A stretch of 64,000 nt of DNA from assembly GCA_004001285.1 (NCBI GenBank), contig AP018698.1:90992-154991 (forward strand), in the 5' to 3' direction. This DNA comes from Arthrobacter sp. MN05-02. GTDB lineage: Bacteria > Actinomycetota > Actinomycetes > Actinomycetales > Micrococcaceae. Made by a program: the position numbers and the translations under genes. The notes under the pieces were generated by a model. That model made no database searches, was not told the DNA's origin, and saw only the letters and a program-made list of their open reading frames with translations. Shown here in pieces: positions 34,101 through 43,358 of the stretch; within the stretch, counting starts at the first letter, position 1, and each line of letters opens with the position of its first letter.

Positions 34101-34575
34101 CCTTCGCGAACACGGGGAACCCGATCTCATCGGCCGCCCGAATCAGCTCGTCCACATCAGCACTCGGCCGCGAGGACGCCAGCACCGGGATCCCCGCCGC
34201 CCGGGCAGCGTCCAACGCCTTGACCTTGTTCCCGGCCAGTTCCAGCACATCAGCCGGCGGGCCCACGAACGTGATCCCCGCCTCCGCCGCCGCCCGGGCC
34301 AGGCCCGGATTCTCCGACAGGAACCCGTAGCCCGGGTAGATCGCATCACAGCCGGCCTCCTCGGCGACCCGGATGATCTCCTCGATATCCAGATACGCCC
34401 GCACCGGGTGGCCTTCCTCACCGATCAGATACGCCTCATCGGCCTTCTGCCGGTGGATCGAATTCCGGTCCTCATGCGGGAACACCGCCACCGTCTTCGC
34501 ACCCACCTCATGACCGGCCCGAAAAGCACGGATGGCGATCTCGCCACGATTAGCTACCAGAATCTTCGAAAACAT
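31106..34575 (-). pseudogene. pyc: Pyruvate carboxylase, four single-base frameshifts
   Basis: Four frames together make a complete pyruvate carboxylase of about 1150 residues. Order: biotin carboxylase (MFSKILVANRGEIAIRAF, GGGGRGMRRVDT, RDCSLQRRHQKVIE), carboxyltransferase (TVAVTDTTFRDAHQSLLATRVRT-like, DIFRIFDALNDVSQM, VHLHTHDTAGG) and biotin carrier (IEAMKMEANI, biotin on Lys). Breaks lie near 33265, 33092, 32175 and 31761, and each is repaired by adding one G or C to a short run. The enzyme makes oxaloacetate from pyruvate. The gene is either dead or suffers from assembly errors; residues outside the breaks look well kept. Confidence 0.9.
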
Positions 34576-35354
34576 CGATGTCCTTTAGAAGTGATGGTAC
34601 GGACATTCGCCTCCCTGCTCTTGGTACTGGCAGAGAGGCGAACGGGGAGTGGGTGGTCTGCGTAGTCGGTGAGGCTTGGGGCGCGGTTGCTTTGACGCCG
34701 TCGCGGATGTCTCGCTACATCCCGTGGGGCAAGCGATGTGTGAAGGGTTTCGGCCTTCTGCCATTCATTGACGCGCTTGAACCGAGTGGAACAATCTGCG
34801 GTGAGGGCCCTCCCACGGTGAGTGTTTCAGCTGCCCGGCGTTTGAGGCTGCCGGGATCCGGAGATATAGGGGAACCTTGGTACGGGGCCTCGAGTTGGTC
34901 CTATGAGCGATCATGGTGAAGATCTGGCTGTGCCCGATAGAGATCGACACTGACTTTTTCCTCCCTTTTCTGTCGGCCCTAGAACGACTGCGTAACCAGA
35001 TCTGGATACTTTCGGTTGATGGTTGGCTCCAAGGAGTACATGAAAAATGCACTCACGACAGCTTCTGCTTGGCGGGCCTTGCAGCAGCTCAGAGGCCTCA
35101 TTCCGGCTGTAGAGCCTGCGGTATCCAGACGGGACATGAACAAAGACTAAAGTGCGGTACCCCACGTGGAGAGTCCTGCACGCGCCAACTAGTTGCTTTT
35201 TCCCGCCAGTTCCAGCAGGCCCTACTCGAGGTCAGTACTGTGAATGCTGCCACTGCCGAAGCCCCACCGCGGCATCCTCGTCGAGTTCGGCTTGTGACGC
35301 TTCAAAAAATGTCGCAGACGTACATAAGAGCGATGCCGGGGGCACGGCTTCTCC
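34576..35354. other. Long stretch without a supported gene
   Basis: Frames of 95-148 codons exist on both strands but show no domain, ribosome site or consistent codon bias. The plus-strand frame from 34913 (MVKIWLCPIEIDTDFFLPFLSALERL) is protein-like at its start and might be a remnant. I see no repeats or strong hairpins. Confidence 0.35.
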
Positions 35355-35510
35355 GATGAGGTGTTCGTAGGCATAGCGTTGCGGCCACTGCGTGCGCTGC
35401 TCGCCGTCGCTGGCGACCCAGAACCACCCCGCAGCCACCGTCCGCCATGGCGCCGGTCCAAATCCAGCAGTCCTGCGGTCGGGGACCCTCCCAAGCCGGT
35501 CAGCCTCCCC
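35355..35510 (-). pseudogene. Decayed N-terminal part of an HNH endonuclease gene
   Basis: The minus strand reads WFWVASDGEQRTQWPQRYAYEHLIGEA, matching RFWVTRDGEQRALRPQRYAYEHLTGK at 19598-19680. Upstream the frame breaks and the CW..TG lead is scrambled; downstream the catalytic site is lost. This is the fourth HNH remnant in the window. Confidence 0.65.
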
Positions 35511-35691
35511 TGCGCTGCTTTATCTTTGGCTCCCTCCGCCGGGACGTCGTCGGACCCGCGCAGGTCGGCAAATGCCCGGCAGGCAGCACTTCATCCGCAC
35601 CGAACCGATGATGATCAGCGCGGCCGCGTCCACCTACGGCACCCTCATTCTCGTCAATGGTGATGGTCTGAGCTCTACGTGTCCTGGTGCG

Positions 35692-36231
35692 CTAGTTGAT
35701 GTCGATCGACTGGGCGTCGACGAGCCCACGGAACTTCGCACCGTGCCAGATAAGTGGCTCGTTGTTACCGACACCGAGCTTGTTCACCTCGAGCAGGACC
35801 ATCCAGTGGTCCCCCGCCTCAGACACCTCGTGGATCGAGCACTCCAGCCACAGCGCTGCGTCCTCAATGAAGACCGCGCCGTTGTCGTCGACGTCGACCG
35901 CAACCTGTTCAAAGCGCGCAGCGCGGTCCTTGCTGGCGAGCTTGCGGGTCAGGTCCCCCTGGCCCTTACCGAAGATCGAGACCCCCAGCGAAGGTGCGTT
36001 CTCGATCAACGCCCACGTTTCGGAGGACTTCTGCACGGCGACCGCGACCAGGCACGGCTCCAGTGACACTCCAACCATGAACGAGGAGGCGACCAGCGCG
36101 TGCTTCTCGTCGTTGGTGTCGACCGCGAGCACCGCCACGCCGGAGGGGAACTGCGCAAAGGCCTCGCGCACAATCGTTGGATCGGCCCCGAAGGCACTCA
36201 CCTTGGGCTGATTCATGAGTTGTTGAGTCAT
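35692..36231 (-). CDS. Flavin reductase-like domain protein (HpaC family)
   Basis: ATG 36231 with AAAGGAAGAAG upstream gives 179 residues. It has the FMN-binding split-barrel pattern: FAQFPSGVAVLAVDTNDEKHALVASSFMVGVSLEPCLVAVAVQKSSETWALI, then FGKGQGDLTRKLASKDRAARF and WLECSIHEVSEAGDHWMVLLEV. Such proteins reduce FMN with NAD(P)H to feed monooxygenases. The two LLM-type monooxygenase genes that follow upstream on the same strand are the obvious partners. Confidence 0.9.
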   Translation of the reverse strand: MTQQLMNQPKVSAFGADPTIVREAFAQFPSGVAVLAVDTNDEKHALVASSFMVGVSLEPCLVAVAVQKSSETWALIENAPSLGVSIFGKGQGDLTRKLASKDRAARFEQVAVDVDDNGAVFIEDAALWLECSIHEVSEAGDHWMVLLEVNKLGVGNNEPLIWHGAKFRGLVDAQSIDIN

Positions 36232-36529
36232 GATTCTTCTTCCTTTCGCGAGGCTATTCGCCCCTTCACTGATCCGATCACGCGGAAAGAATCCGGATGA
36301 AATAGTGGTTGGCCTCCGTTAGGGGCAGCGGTGGACTCCGATGATGTCGGCGGCAGCAACCCCGAAGAGTGTGCTGCTCGTCAACGCCTAGGGAAGCCAT
36401 GATTCTGAGCATTGAGGTTCACCCATGCCGTGCCCGTGCCCCGCAGGCCCCACGTGGAGGGGCGATTTACTGACATCCGTGCGACATCTGTGCGGATAAG
36501 CCTCGGTCCCGTTCTGCCGCGTCAGTAAG

Positions 36530-36690
36530 AATCGACGGCAGTTTGCTGTTAACGCTGATGGCGATGGTGGCGATGGTGGCGATGGTGGTGCTGTTTTCGT
36601 CGTCGTGGTGCTTCCAGAGGTGCGAGACCCCTTGCATGACCCAGCGAATCCCCTGGCTGGATGGCGCGTACCTTTCCGCCGGGCGGTTCG
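36530..36690 (-). pseudogene. Remnant of a cupin gene, C-terminal part
   Basis: The minus strand reads VMQGVSHLWKHHDDENSTTIATIA, matching VMGGVPHAWKNHYDEDCTYIAITIGYNK of the cupin at 40243, with VRAIQPGDSL in another frame just before. A 9-bp repeat (GGCGATGGT, near 36560-36586) has expanded its end. It shows that a second copy of the cupin gene once lay here. Confidence 0.6.
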
Positions 36691-36717
36691 TCGTGGGCCT
36701 GAACCATTGACTCCGTT

Positions 36718-37740
36718 TTAGGCGATGTCGGCGTGGTCGAGGGCTCCGGCCAGTAGGGCGTGGGAGTGCAGGCGGGTGTCGTGGTCGGGGATGATGTCCT
36801 GCAGCATGATTTCCTGGGCGCCGGTCTCCTGTGTCATGCGCTCCAGTTGGGCGCGGACAGTGGCCGGGGAGCCTGCTAGTTGCCGTGGCCACCGGCCGTT
36901 TGTGATGACGGTGGGCTCGTCCTTTTGGGCCTCGGTGAGTATCTGTGAGGCGATGTCCACACTGGGTGCAGTGGCCCGTTGGCCCGCGGCTCCCAGTCGG
37001 GCGTATAGGGCGCGGGCCGGCCAGGTGAGGCGGCGTGCTTCCTCATCGGTGTCCGCCACGACGATGTTCATGGCCAACATGCCCTGCGGAGTACCGAATC
37101 CGAACTCCTGGGGCGTGAACTGGTCGCGATAGTGACCCAGTGCCGCTGCTGCCGCGGAGGGGTTGATGAAGGCCGCGAAGGTGTATCCGAGACCTAGCCG
37201 GGCGGCGAGCCCGGCACTGTTTCCCGAAGATCCCAAGATCCACAGCTGCGGTGCGGTGCGGGAAAGCCCGGAAAAATCGAGTTCGTGGAATGGGTGCTCT
37301 TTATCGATGAGCCCGTGCACGAGAGCGAGGATTTCCTGGACCTGCTCGGCGAAATCGTCGAGGTGCGGGGAACGACGGTCGCGTTTGAGCGCGGTGTCGA
37401 TGACTGGTCCGGCGGTAGCCCGCCCCAGACCCAGATCGATGCGCCCCGGAGCCATAGCTTCGAGTTGCATGTAGGTTTCGGCCACCCGGAAGGGGCTGTA
37501 GTGATTGAGGAGCACCGCCCCGGAACCCAGCCGAATCCGCGAAGTCTCCCTCGTGGCCGCGGCTATGAGCAGTTCGGGGGCGTGGGAGGCAAAACCGTGA
37601 GCGAGGTGGTGCTCGGCGAACCAGACCCGGTGGAACCCGGCCCGTTCAGCGTGCACTACGGCATCCAGGGCGTGCGAGAGCGCTTGGCCCTGCCCCTCGC
37701 CCTCGGACACGGTGGCGAGTTCAACGAGAGAAAGCTTCAT
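36718..37740 (-). CDS. LLM-class flavin-dependent oxidoreductase (luciferase-like)
   Basis: The 340-residue protein begins MKLSLVELATVSEGEGQGQALSHALDAVVHAERAGFHRVWFAEHHLAHGF, the fold start of bacterial luciferase-like monooxygenases. LGSGAVLLNHYSPFRVAETYMQLEAMAPGRIDLGLGRATAG is also typical, as is WILGSSGNSAGLAARLGLGYTFAAFINP. Its start lies 2 bases from the end of the next LLM gene. It would use reduced FMN from the reductase at 35692. Confidence 0.9.
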   Translation of the reverse strand: MKLSLVELATVSEGEGQGQALSHALDAVVHAERAGFHRVWFAEHHLAHGFASHAPELLIAAATRETSRIRLGSGAVLLNHYSPFRVAETYMQLEAMAPGRIDLGLGRATAGPVIDTALKRDRRSPHLDDFAEQVQEILALVHGLIDKEHPFHELDFSGLSRTAPQLWILGSSGNSAGLAARLGLGYTFAAFINPSAAAAALGHYRDQFTPQEFGFGTPQGMLAMNIVVADTDEEARRLTWPARALYARLGAAGQRATAPSVDIASQILTEAQKDEPTVITNGRWPRQLAGSPATVRAQLERMTQETGAQEIMLQDIIPDHDTRLHSHALLAGALDHADIA

Positions 37741-37741
37741 C

Positions 37742-39088
37742 TCAGGCCTGCCCGCGGTCGAGGGCAGAGGCCGGGCGCCGTCCATTGAGGTAGGGGACAC
37801 CGAGGTGTTCGCGCAAGGTGGTGCCTTCGTAGTCGCGCCGGTAAAGACCGCGTTTTTGGAGGATCGGAACGACGTGGTCCACGAAGTCGGTGAGCCCGTC
37901 AAAACTGACGTCGGGATTGATGTTGAATCCACCGCCGATGCCGGCCTCGAACCAGCGTTGCAGCATGTCAGCGACCTGTTCGGGAGTACCCAGTGCGACC
38001 GGATGGTAGTTGATGGGCCCGTGAGCGATGATCTGGCGTACCGTAAACCCTTCCCGGGCCAGTCGTAGGGACAAGGGCGACCGGGGGTCACCCGGATGGG
38101 CAAATGCCCGGGCGAGCAGATCCGGGTGGATCGGCTTGTCGAGACTTTCCGGTTCCAGCGGAATTCCCAGCTGCTGGCCCAGGTATTGCACCCGGGAGTC
38201 CAGGTCCCCCAATGCGTCCAGCTGTTCGCGCCGCTGCAGGGCTTCTCGTTCGGTCGAGGCCACGGATGTGATGATGCCGCTGAACGGGGTGATGCTTCCC
38301 GCCGGACGCCCGAAGGCTTTCACCGTTGCCTGCAGCTCCTGCCAGTAGGAAGTGGCGGAATCGATGTCGAAGGGATTGTTGTAGGTGGCATCGGCGAAAC
38401 GCCCAGCCAGCTGCAGACCATTACCGCCCCCACCAGCCTGGAAAATTACCGGCTGACCCTGCGGAGAAGGCGGCAGGTTCAACGGGCCGCGGGAGGATAC
38501 GTACTTTCCCGTGATTCCGACCGGGTTGATCTTGGAAGCATCGGCGAACCGGCCGCTCTCCACGTCGAGCAGCAACGCATCATCCTGCCAGCTCCCCCAC
38601 AGTGCCTGCACAGATTCCACGACCTCATGAGCTCGTTCATAGCGGGCTCGACGGTCGGGAATGTCGGCGCCAAAATTCAAGGCGGCAGCCGGCGTGGAGG
38701 TAGTGACCGCATTCCAACCGGCCCGTCCCCCACTGATCAGATCCAGGGCCCGGAACTGGCGGGCCAGCGTGTAGGGCTCGGTGAATGACGTCGAGGCGGT
38801 GGCCACCAGACCGATACGCTCCGTTTCCCGGGCCACGGCCGTGAGCGTAATCATCGGCTCCAACGCATGCTGCGGTGGCTCCGAGGACACATCCACGCTC
38901 AGCGCGGGAGTGTCGGCCAGGAACAACGCGTCGAACTTGCCACGCTCGGCCACCTGCGCGGCCTTCACGAACACATCAGCGTTGATGAAGGCATCCGTCT
39001 TCGCTCCGGGCCACCTCCACGCGCCCCGCTCAATCCCGTATCCACCAATGAGCTGCACCGTCAAATGCATCTGCTGCCGCTGAACCAT
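37742..39088 (-). CDS. LLM-class flavin-dependent monooxygenase (NtaA/SnaA/DszA family)
   Basis: ATG 39088, with AAGGAG seven bases upstream, gives 448 residues. Hallmarks of the NtaA/DszA branch: HLTVQLIGGYGIERGAWRWPGAKTDAFINADVFVKAAQVAERGKFDALFLAD, LVATASTSFTEPYTLARQFRALDLISGGRAGWNAVTTSTP and PQGQPVIFQAGGGGNGLQLAGRFADATYNNP. These enzymes oxidise chelators, thiophenes or related compounds with FMNH2. With the second LLM gene and the flavin reductase it forms a two-component oxygenase operon, which faces an ArsR regulator at 39464. Confidence 0.92.
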   Translation of the reverse strand: MVQRQQMHLTVQLIGGYGIERGAWRWPGAKTDAFINADVFVKAAQVAERGKFDALFLADTPALSVDVSSEPPQHALEPMITLTAVARETERIGLVATASTSFTEPYTLARQFRALDLISGGRAGWNAVTTSTPAAALNFGADIPDRRARYERAHEVVESVQALWGSWQDDALLLDVESGRFADASKINPVGITGKYVSSRGPLNLPPSPQGQPVIFQAGGGGNGLQLAGRFADATYNNPFDIDSATSYWQELQATVKAFGRPAGSITPFSGIITSVASTEREALQRREQLDALGDLDSRVQYLGQQLGIPLEPESLDKPIHPDLLARAFAHPGDPRSPLSLRLAREGFTVRQIIAHGPINYHPVALGTPEQVADMLQRWFEAGIGGGFNINPDVSFDGLTDFVDHVVPILQKRGLYRRDYEGTTLREHLGVPYLNGRRPASALDRGQA

Positions 39089-39413
39089 CACAACACTCCT
39101 TACCCTTGATCTTCAGTAAAACCATCGGAGGAATCCTCCACTCCTGCTCCCACCGCTGCGCCTGCGCCTGTGAGCGGGTACGTCCTCCACCCCCGGAATC
39201 ACCAGCCGCGCCTTGCCTGCTCGGCAATACCGGAGGCCGACGGGTCTAGCTCGATGACGACGTCGACGAGAGCCTCGGGGCCACCTGAGTCGGTAACAGC
39301 GAAGTGGCTCCCGACACCGGCCGGCAGGCCCCCCTCGCCGAAGTGATGCCCGAGACAGAGCCACCGAGTGACCGATGTGGCACCGGCAAGTCGATACGCT
39401 GTTCACTGTATCG

Positions 39414-39431
39414 TATGTTCACATCAACATA
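39414..39431. promoter_or_regulatory. Likely ArsR operator/promoter region
   Basis: TATGTT (39414-39419) and AACATA (39426-39431) form an AT-rich inverted repeat between the divergent ArsR and monooxygenase genes. Bases 39092-39413 contain a minus-strand frame reading GEGGLPAGVGSHFAVTDSGG, which may be a gene remnant but matches nothing I know. Confidence 0.5.
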
Positions 39432-39463
39432 AACATAAAAGATGCGTAGAGGATACTGGGACC

Positions 39464-39793
39464 ATGGCCAGCCGCACATCCACGCCCCTCACCCACCCCG
39501 ACACCCACGAATTCGACCTCTTCGAGGTGATGTCAGCGCTGGTTGATCCGGTGCGACGGGGCATCGTTCTCACACTGGCCACGAGCACCGAGGTGGTGGC
39601 ATGCACCGACTTCGCCCTGCCGGTGACTAAGTCGGCCGCTAGCCGCCACTTCCGTGTATTGCGCGAGGCCGGGATTATTCATCAGCACGACGTGGGTGTC
39701 CGCCGGATGAACAGCCTGCGCCGCGAAGACGTGGATAGCCGCTTCCCTGGCTTGATGGACCTCGTCCTGCAAGAAGCGACCCGGGCTTCCTGA
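39464..39793 (+). CDS. ArsR-type helix-turn-helix regulator
   Basis: From ATG 39464 the protein has 109 residues: MASRTSTPLTHPDTHEFDLFEVMSALVDPVRRGIVLTLATSTEV, then the recognition helix region VTKSAASRHFRVLREAGIIHQHDVGVRRMN. It is a close paralogue of the truncated regulator at 30307. It is divergent from the flavin monooxygenase operon and likely controls it and itself through the AT-rich inverted repeat upstream. It has no obvious metal-binding cysteine cluster (one Cys, VACTD), so a small organic ligand is more likely than a metal. Confidence 0.9.
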   Translation: MASRTSTPLTHPDTHEFDLFEVMSALVDPVRRGIVLTLATSTEVVACTDFALPVTKSAASRHFRVLREAGIIHQHDVGVRRMNSLRREDVDSRFPGLMDLVLQEATRAS

Positions 39794-40242
39794 CCCCGCC
39801 CCAGCGCGCAGGCCGAAAGCCGGAGCACAACCACCGCCGCATAATCATCGCCGCACGGTCACGGCACCCTTGACGATCTCCAGCGGGCTGCACTGGAACA
39901 GCAAAGGGGCGGTAAGCACCGGTGCTTACCGCCCCTTGCGATACAGAAAGGGTGACGTGCGCGCTTGCGAACCTAGGCCCGGCAAGCCCATGGACGTCCG
40001 GTTGATCGCCTTGGTTGGAAGACGGTTGTCAAAGAACTGGTCGCCACACCACGTCAGCGATGACCTGTGGGCGGAAACGTGCGAGAAGGCAGGAGATGCA
40101 GGTGCGCGCTCAGACGATCTACCAGTCCCTGCTCATCTCCCTGTTCATGTACCCGTTCGTTGAAGCCCCGCGGGTATTCGGGCGATGACTTGCATCAGCA
40201 CCTCCGGGCCGGCCGGGCTGCGCCGGATGCCTTGGAAGGGAG
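39794..40242. other. Intergenic region with a strong bidirectional terminator
   Basis: Apart from the palindrome at 39906-39935 I see no gene; short frames lack ribosome sites and bias. Confidence 0.45.
39906..39935. terminator. Perfect 30-bp palindrome, bidirectional terminator
   Basis: GGGGCGGTAAGCACC (39906-39920) is followed at once by its reverse complement GGTGCTTACCGCCCC (39921-39935), then TTGCG; the other strand ends with TTTGC. It lies between convergent genes (ArsR ending 39793 and cupin ending 40243). Confidence 0.8.
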
Positions 40243-40755
40243 CTATTTGTTGTAGCCGATGGTGATGGCGATGTAGGTGCAGTCCTCGTCGTAGTGATTT
40301 TTCCAAGCGTGCGGTACTCCGCCCATGACCAGCAGATCCCCGGGCTGGATGGTGCGCACCTTGCCGCAGGGCAGTTCGATGTCGACCTTGCCGGAAAGCA
40401 CGATCTCATAGTCGACGGATTCCGACGCATGCATGGAGGGGTCCTCGTGGCCGGCACCACCAGCTTCCGCGATTTTCTTATTCGTGGCGGCGACGTCCAG
40501 TTTTCCGGCCGAGTGCGCCGGGAAACACATCACCCCGAACGTCGATCCGTTGAATCCAGCGATGTTGATTGCCTCGGGAATGCGACCGAAGTTGGACTGG
40601 CTGTGACCTTCGGAGACTTCCCAGTACCAGGCTCCTTTCATGGCGCCTGGCACTTCCAACGTGGCCGGACCTGGCACGTCAAGGAAGTCAGGTTTTCCGT
40701 CGGCGTTGGTAGCTGCCACCACGAGGTTGAATTTGTCGGGAGCTGGGAAGCTCAT
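40243..40755 (-). CDS. Cupin-domain protein
   Basis: ATG 40755 with AGGAGAACCA upstream gives 170 residues. The cupin metal site is seen in ASESVDYEIVLSGKVDIELPCGKVRTIQPGDLLVMGGVPHAWKNHYDEDC, with E..G at the first motif and H of PHAW in the second. An N-terminal part (residues 1-60) includes GAWYWEVSEGHSQSNFGRIPE. Such small cupins act as enzymes or sensors of small acids. It lies 153 bp beyond the AraC gene on the same strand. A decayed copy sits at 36530. Confidence 0.85.
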   Translation of the reverse strand: MSFPAPDKFNLVVAATNADGKPDFLDVPGPATLEVPGAMKGAWYWEVSEGHSQSNFGRIPEAINIAGFNGSTFGVMCFPAHSAGKLDVAATNKKIAEAGGAGHEDPSMHASESVDYEIVLSGKVDIELPCGKVRTIQPGDLLVMGGVPHAWKNHYDEDCTYIAITIGYNK

Positions 40756-40908
40756 TGGTTCTCCTGAACGTAAGATCGGGTCTGTAATCCTGGCCCCTGC
40801 TCTGGTGACGTAGATCACCAGAAGGAAGCGGTAACCCACGATAAGAAGATTCCCAGCGCCCGCGGGAGTGCCGCCCATGCCAGTTACTTGTTACTTCACG
40901 CCACACTG

Positions 40909-41940
40909 TTACTTGATTGGAAGCGGGGATACACGGTATTGGGAGGGTGAACGACCCGACCAACGTTTGAAGGACACGGTGAAGCTCGACGGTTCCTCAT
41001 AGCCGAGCCGACGTGAGATTTCTGCGATGGGCATGTTCGTATCTGTCAGCAGTTCGACGGAGAGTTCGAAGCGAGCCAGATCACGCACTTGCCGGAAGGT
41101 CATGCCGCTTTGTTCCAGTCGCCTTTGCATGGTTCTCACCGAGGTGTTGAGCGTCGCAGCGACATCGGAGACCGCCGCACCTGCACCCACGGTTGTCTTC
41201 ATGGTGGTGATCACGGTCCGCGCCCAGTCCTGCTCGAGTTGAAATTGGCGCAGGTGTGCCTTGGCTTGGCTCACGTACGTCTCGTGCTGGAACGCGTCTC
41301 CGAACGGCAGCTGTTGTGTGGAGAGCTTTTCATCCCACGTGATCCGAAGCTCGTCACCGCCAAGGGTGATCGGGACCGGAACCATCTTCGCCAGCTCCAG
41401 GGAGACCTCTTTCAGAGGCAGATGTATGGCGGTAAGAGGGAAAGGTTTCATCGCAGTGATCATGCTGAGGGCCCGGGTGGTAGAGACCACGTCCCGGTAG
41501 ACACTGAAGGGGACAAGTTCAGGCGGAGCTCCCGGATAGGTCAGCTGATAGCCGATCAAACCTCCGGAGGTAGTGAGGATGGCCGAACCTTCGACCATCC
41601 CATAGGTGACGTCCATTTCCGTGGCTACCCGCATCCAGTGAGTCAACGTCGGTGATGTAGACAGAGCCAGACCATGGATGCCGAATGAGGAGAGGGAGTA
41701 ACCTTCTCCGGCCTTGATCCAGAGATTGGTTCGACCCGCGGTGAGCTCAACAAACTTCAGCTGGAAAGCGAGTTCCTGCTCGCCTGTGACAACTGATCCT
41801 GGATAGTGCGCTATGCCCGGCTCCAGGTCGGCCGCCTGGAACGCGGGAAGATCGTCGATCCCGGCCCCGACGAGAACGTCCCGCATGATGCGGACGCTGA
41901 GATTCGGTACCCGGACATTGCGGTAAGAGGCGATTCGCAT
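40909..41940 (-). CDS. AraC-family transcriptional regulator (OruR-like, arabinose-binding domain subtype)
   Basis: ATG 41940, with AAGGAGG six bases upstream, gives 343 residues. The N-terminal domain matches the OruR/ArgR-like sensor (GIDDLPAFQAADLEPGIAHYPGS, FGIHGLALSTSPTLTHWMRVATE). The C-terminal AraC helix-turn-helix reads VSDVAATLNTSVRTMQRRLEQSGMTFRQVRDLARFELSVELL and ISRRLGYEEPSSFTVSFKRWSGRSPSQYR. It is divergent from the SDR at 42233 and upstream of the cupin, so it probably controls both. Confidence 0.92.
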   Translation of the reverse strand: MRIASYRNVRVPNLSVRIMRDVLVGAGIDDLPAFQAADLEPGIAHYPGSVVTGEQELAFQLKFVELTAGRTNLWIKAGEGYSLSSFGIHGLALSTSPTLTHWMRVATEMDVTYGMVEGSAILTTSGGLIGYQLTYPGAPPELVPFSVYRDVVSTTRALSMITAMKPFPLTAIHLPLKEVSLELAKMVPVPITLGGDELRITWDEKLSTQQLPFGDAFQHETYVSQAKAHLRQFQLEQDWARTVITTMKTTVGAGAAVSDVAATLNTSVRTMQRRLEQSGMTFRQVRDLARFELSVELLTDTNMPIAEISRRLGYEEPSSFTVSFKRWSGRSPSQYRVSPLPIK

Positions 41941-42232
41941 GAACATCCTCCTTGACATCATGGCGCGAAATCAAAAGTAGTTGTCGCGTGATGATCTGGC
42001 AACCGCACGTGTCCAGTCATAGCGTTGTAAAAGTGGCGCAGGCCACATCAGCTCTGCCCACAGCCCACAGCTGGTGCGGTTCGTGAAGCCGAAAGCGTCA
42101 AGGTCGACGGCTGCCGTGGCTTGAACAGTGCCCATCGGCACTGCAGCGCTGGTGAGAGCTGACTCATCGCTTGCGTGCAGAACTGGAACGCATCGCGCGG
42201 TCAGATTCCGCGCACCAAGGAGAACGGACAAC

Positions 42233-43120
42233 ATGGAAAACCTTGCTGGAAAGTCCGCAGTGGTGACAGGTGCCGGCAGCGGCATTGGCCGCTCGATCGC
42301 GCTTGCACTTGCTGAGCAGAACGTGAACGTGGCGGTTGCTGACATTGACCAGGAGGCCGCTGACGCCGTTTCCCGGGAAGTCGCGGAACGGGGTGTCAAA
42401 AGCTTCGGTATGCGCTCGGACGTTTCGAAGCTTGCCGATGTTCAGGAACTCGCCGATGCCGCTTATGACCAGTTCGGAACGGTTGAGATCCTGGTCAACA
42501 ACGCCGGCGTCACTTTGCGGCCCTTCCGGGCATCCTGGGACACCAGCTACGAAGACTTCCGCTGGATCATGGATGTCAACTTCTGGGGTGTCCTGCACGG
42601 TCACATGGCCTTCATCCCGCGAATGCGAGAAACGCCGGGCGAGAAGCACATCGTCAACACCTCATCAATGGCTTCAGTGACCTCCATTGCCGGGCACTCG
42701 GCGTACTCCGCATCGAAGGCTGCGGTGGACGGACTCTCCAACGCAGCACGTGAGGAACTCAAGACCCAGAACATCGGCCTGAGCCTTCTGCACCCGGGAC
42801 CGGTCCGGACCCGCATCGTCTCCAGCGAACGGCTTCGGTCAGAGGAGGAAAAATCCGAGAACCGCGGCATCAAGCCATGGAGCGACTACGTGCAGAACGT
42901 GGGGAACGCGATCATTGCGGGACGGGCCGGTAAACCCACGGAAGACCCCGACGTCGCCACCTCACCACTGGAATACATCACTCCAGACGATGCCGGACGA
43001 CTGGTGGTCGAAGGCATCCTGGGAAACAAACCGCACATTCTGACCCATCCTGCACCCGTCGATTCACTGCAGGAGCGGCTCGATGCGCTCTTGGCCGGGC
43101 AACCCCAACCCGCCCAGTAA
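42233..43120 (+). CDS. Short-chain dehydrogenase/reductase
   Basis: ATG 42233 after CAAGGAGAACGGACAAC gives 295 residues. It has TGAGSGIGRSIALALAEQNVNVAVADID (residues 12-40), VNNAGVT near 88, and the catalytic S/Y/K in NTSSMASVTSIAGHSAYSASKAAV near 140-160. The length (295) and C-terminal extension GNKPHILTHP are those of classical SDRs acting on hydroxyacids or ketones. It opens the operon divergent from AraC, ahead of the PEP mutase-family gene. Confidence 0.93.
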   Translation: MENLAGKSAVVTGAGSGIGRSIALALAEQNVNVAVADIDQEAADAVSREVAERGVKSFGMRSDVSKLADVQELADAAYDQFGTVEILVNNAGVTLRPFRASWDTSYEDFRWIMDVNFWGVLHGHMAFIPRMRETPGEKHIVNTSSMASVTSIAGHSAYSASKAAVDGLSNAAREELKTQNIGLSLLHPGPVRTRIVSSERLRSEEEKSENRGIKPWSDYVQNVGNAIIAGRAGKPTEDPDVATSPLEYITPDDAGRLVVEGILGNKPHILTHPAPVDSLQERLDALLAGQPQPAQ

Positions 43121-43358
43121 GGTCGGGCCGGCGTCACCTGCCAGCATCCGCACCGGTCCCCCGACCGGGTTCTTCACAGCGTGGGCGTACCAGTACAGCG
43201 CGATAGCTACAGAGCACCGCATTCCGCACACCGCCCTGAAACCGCACACCGCCCTGCACGCCCGTCTATCTAAGTGCCTGTTGTGAAGCCTGGTCAACGA
43301 CGGTCGACCTCTGGGATTAGCGGATACCTCACAAACATCAAATGAAAGCGAAAACACA

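Noticed and set aside
34913..35359. Plus-strand frame starting MVKIWLCPIEIDTDFF
   Set aside because: Its start is protein-like, but the rest is low-quality and no domain or ribosome site supports it.
36560..36586. Tandem 9-bp repeat GGCGATGGT
   Set aside because: It is an expansion inside the cupin remnant and does not look like a CRISPR or iteron array.
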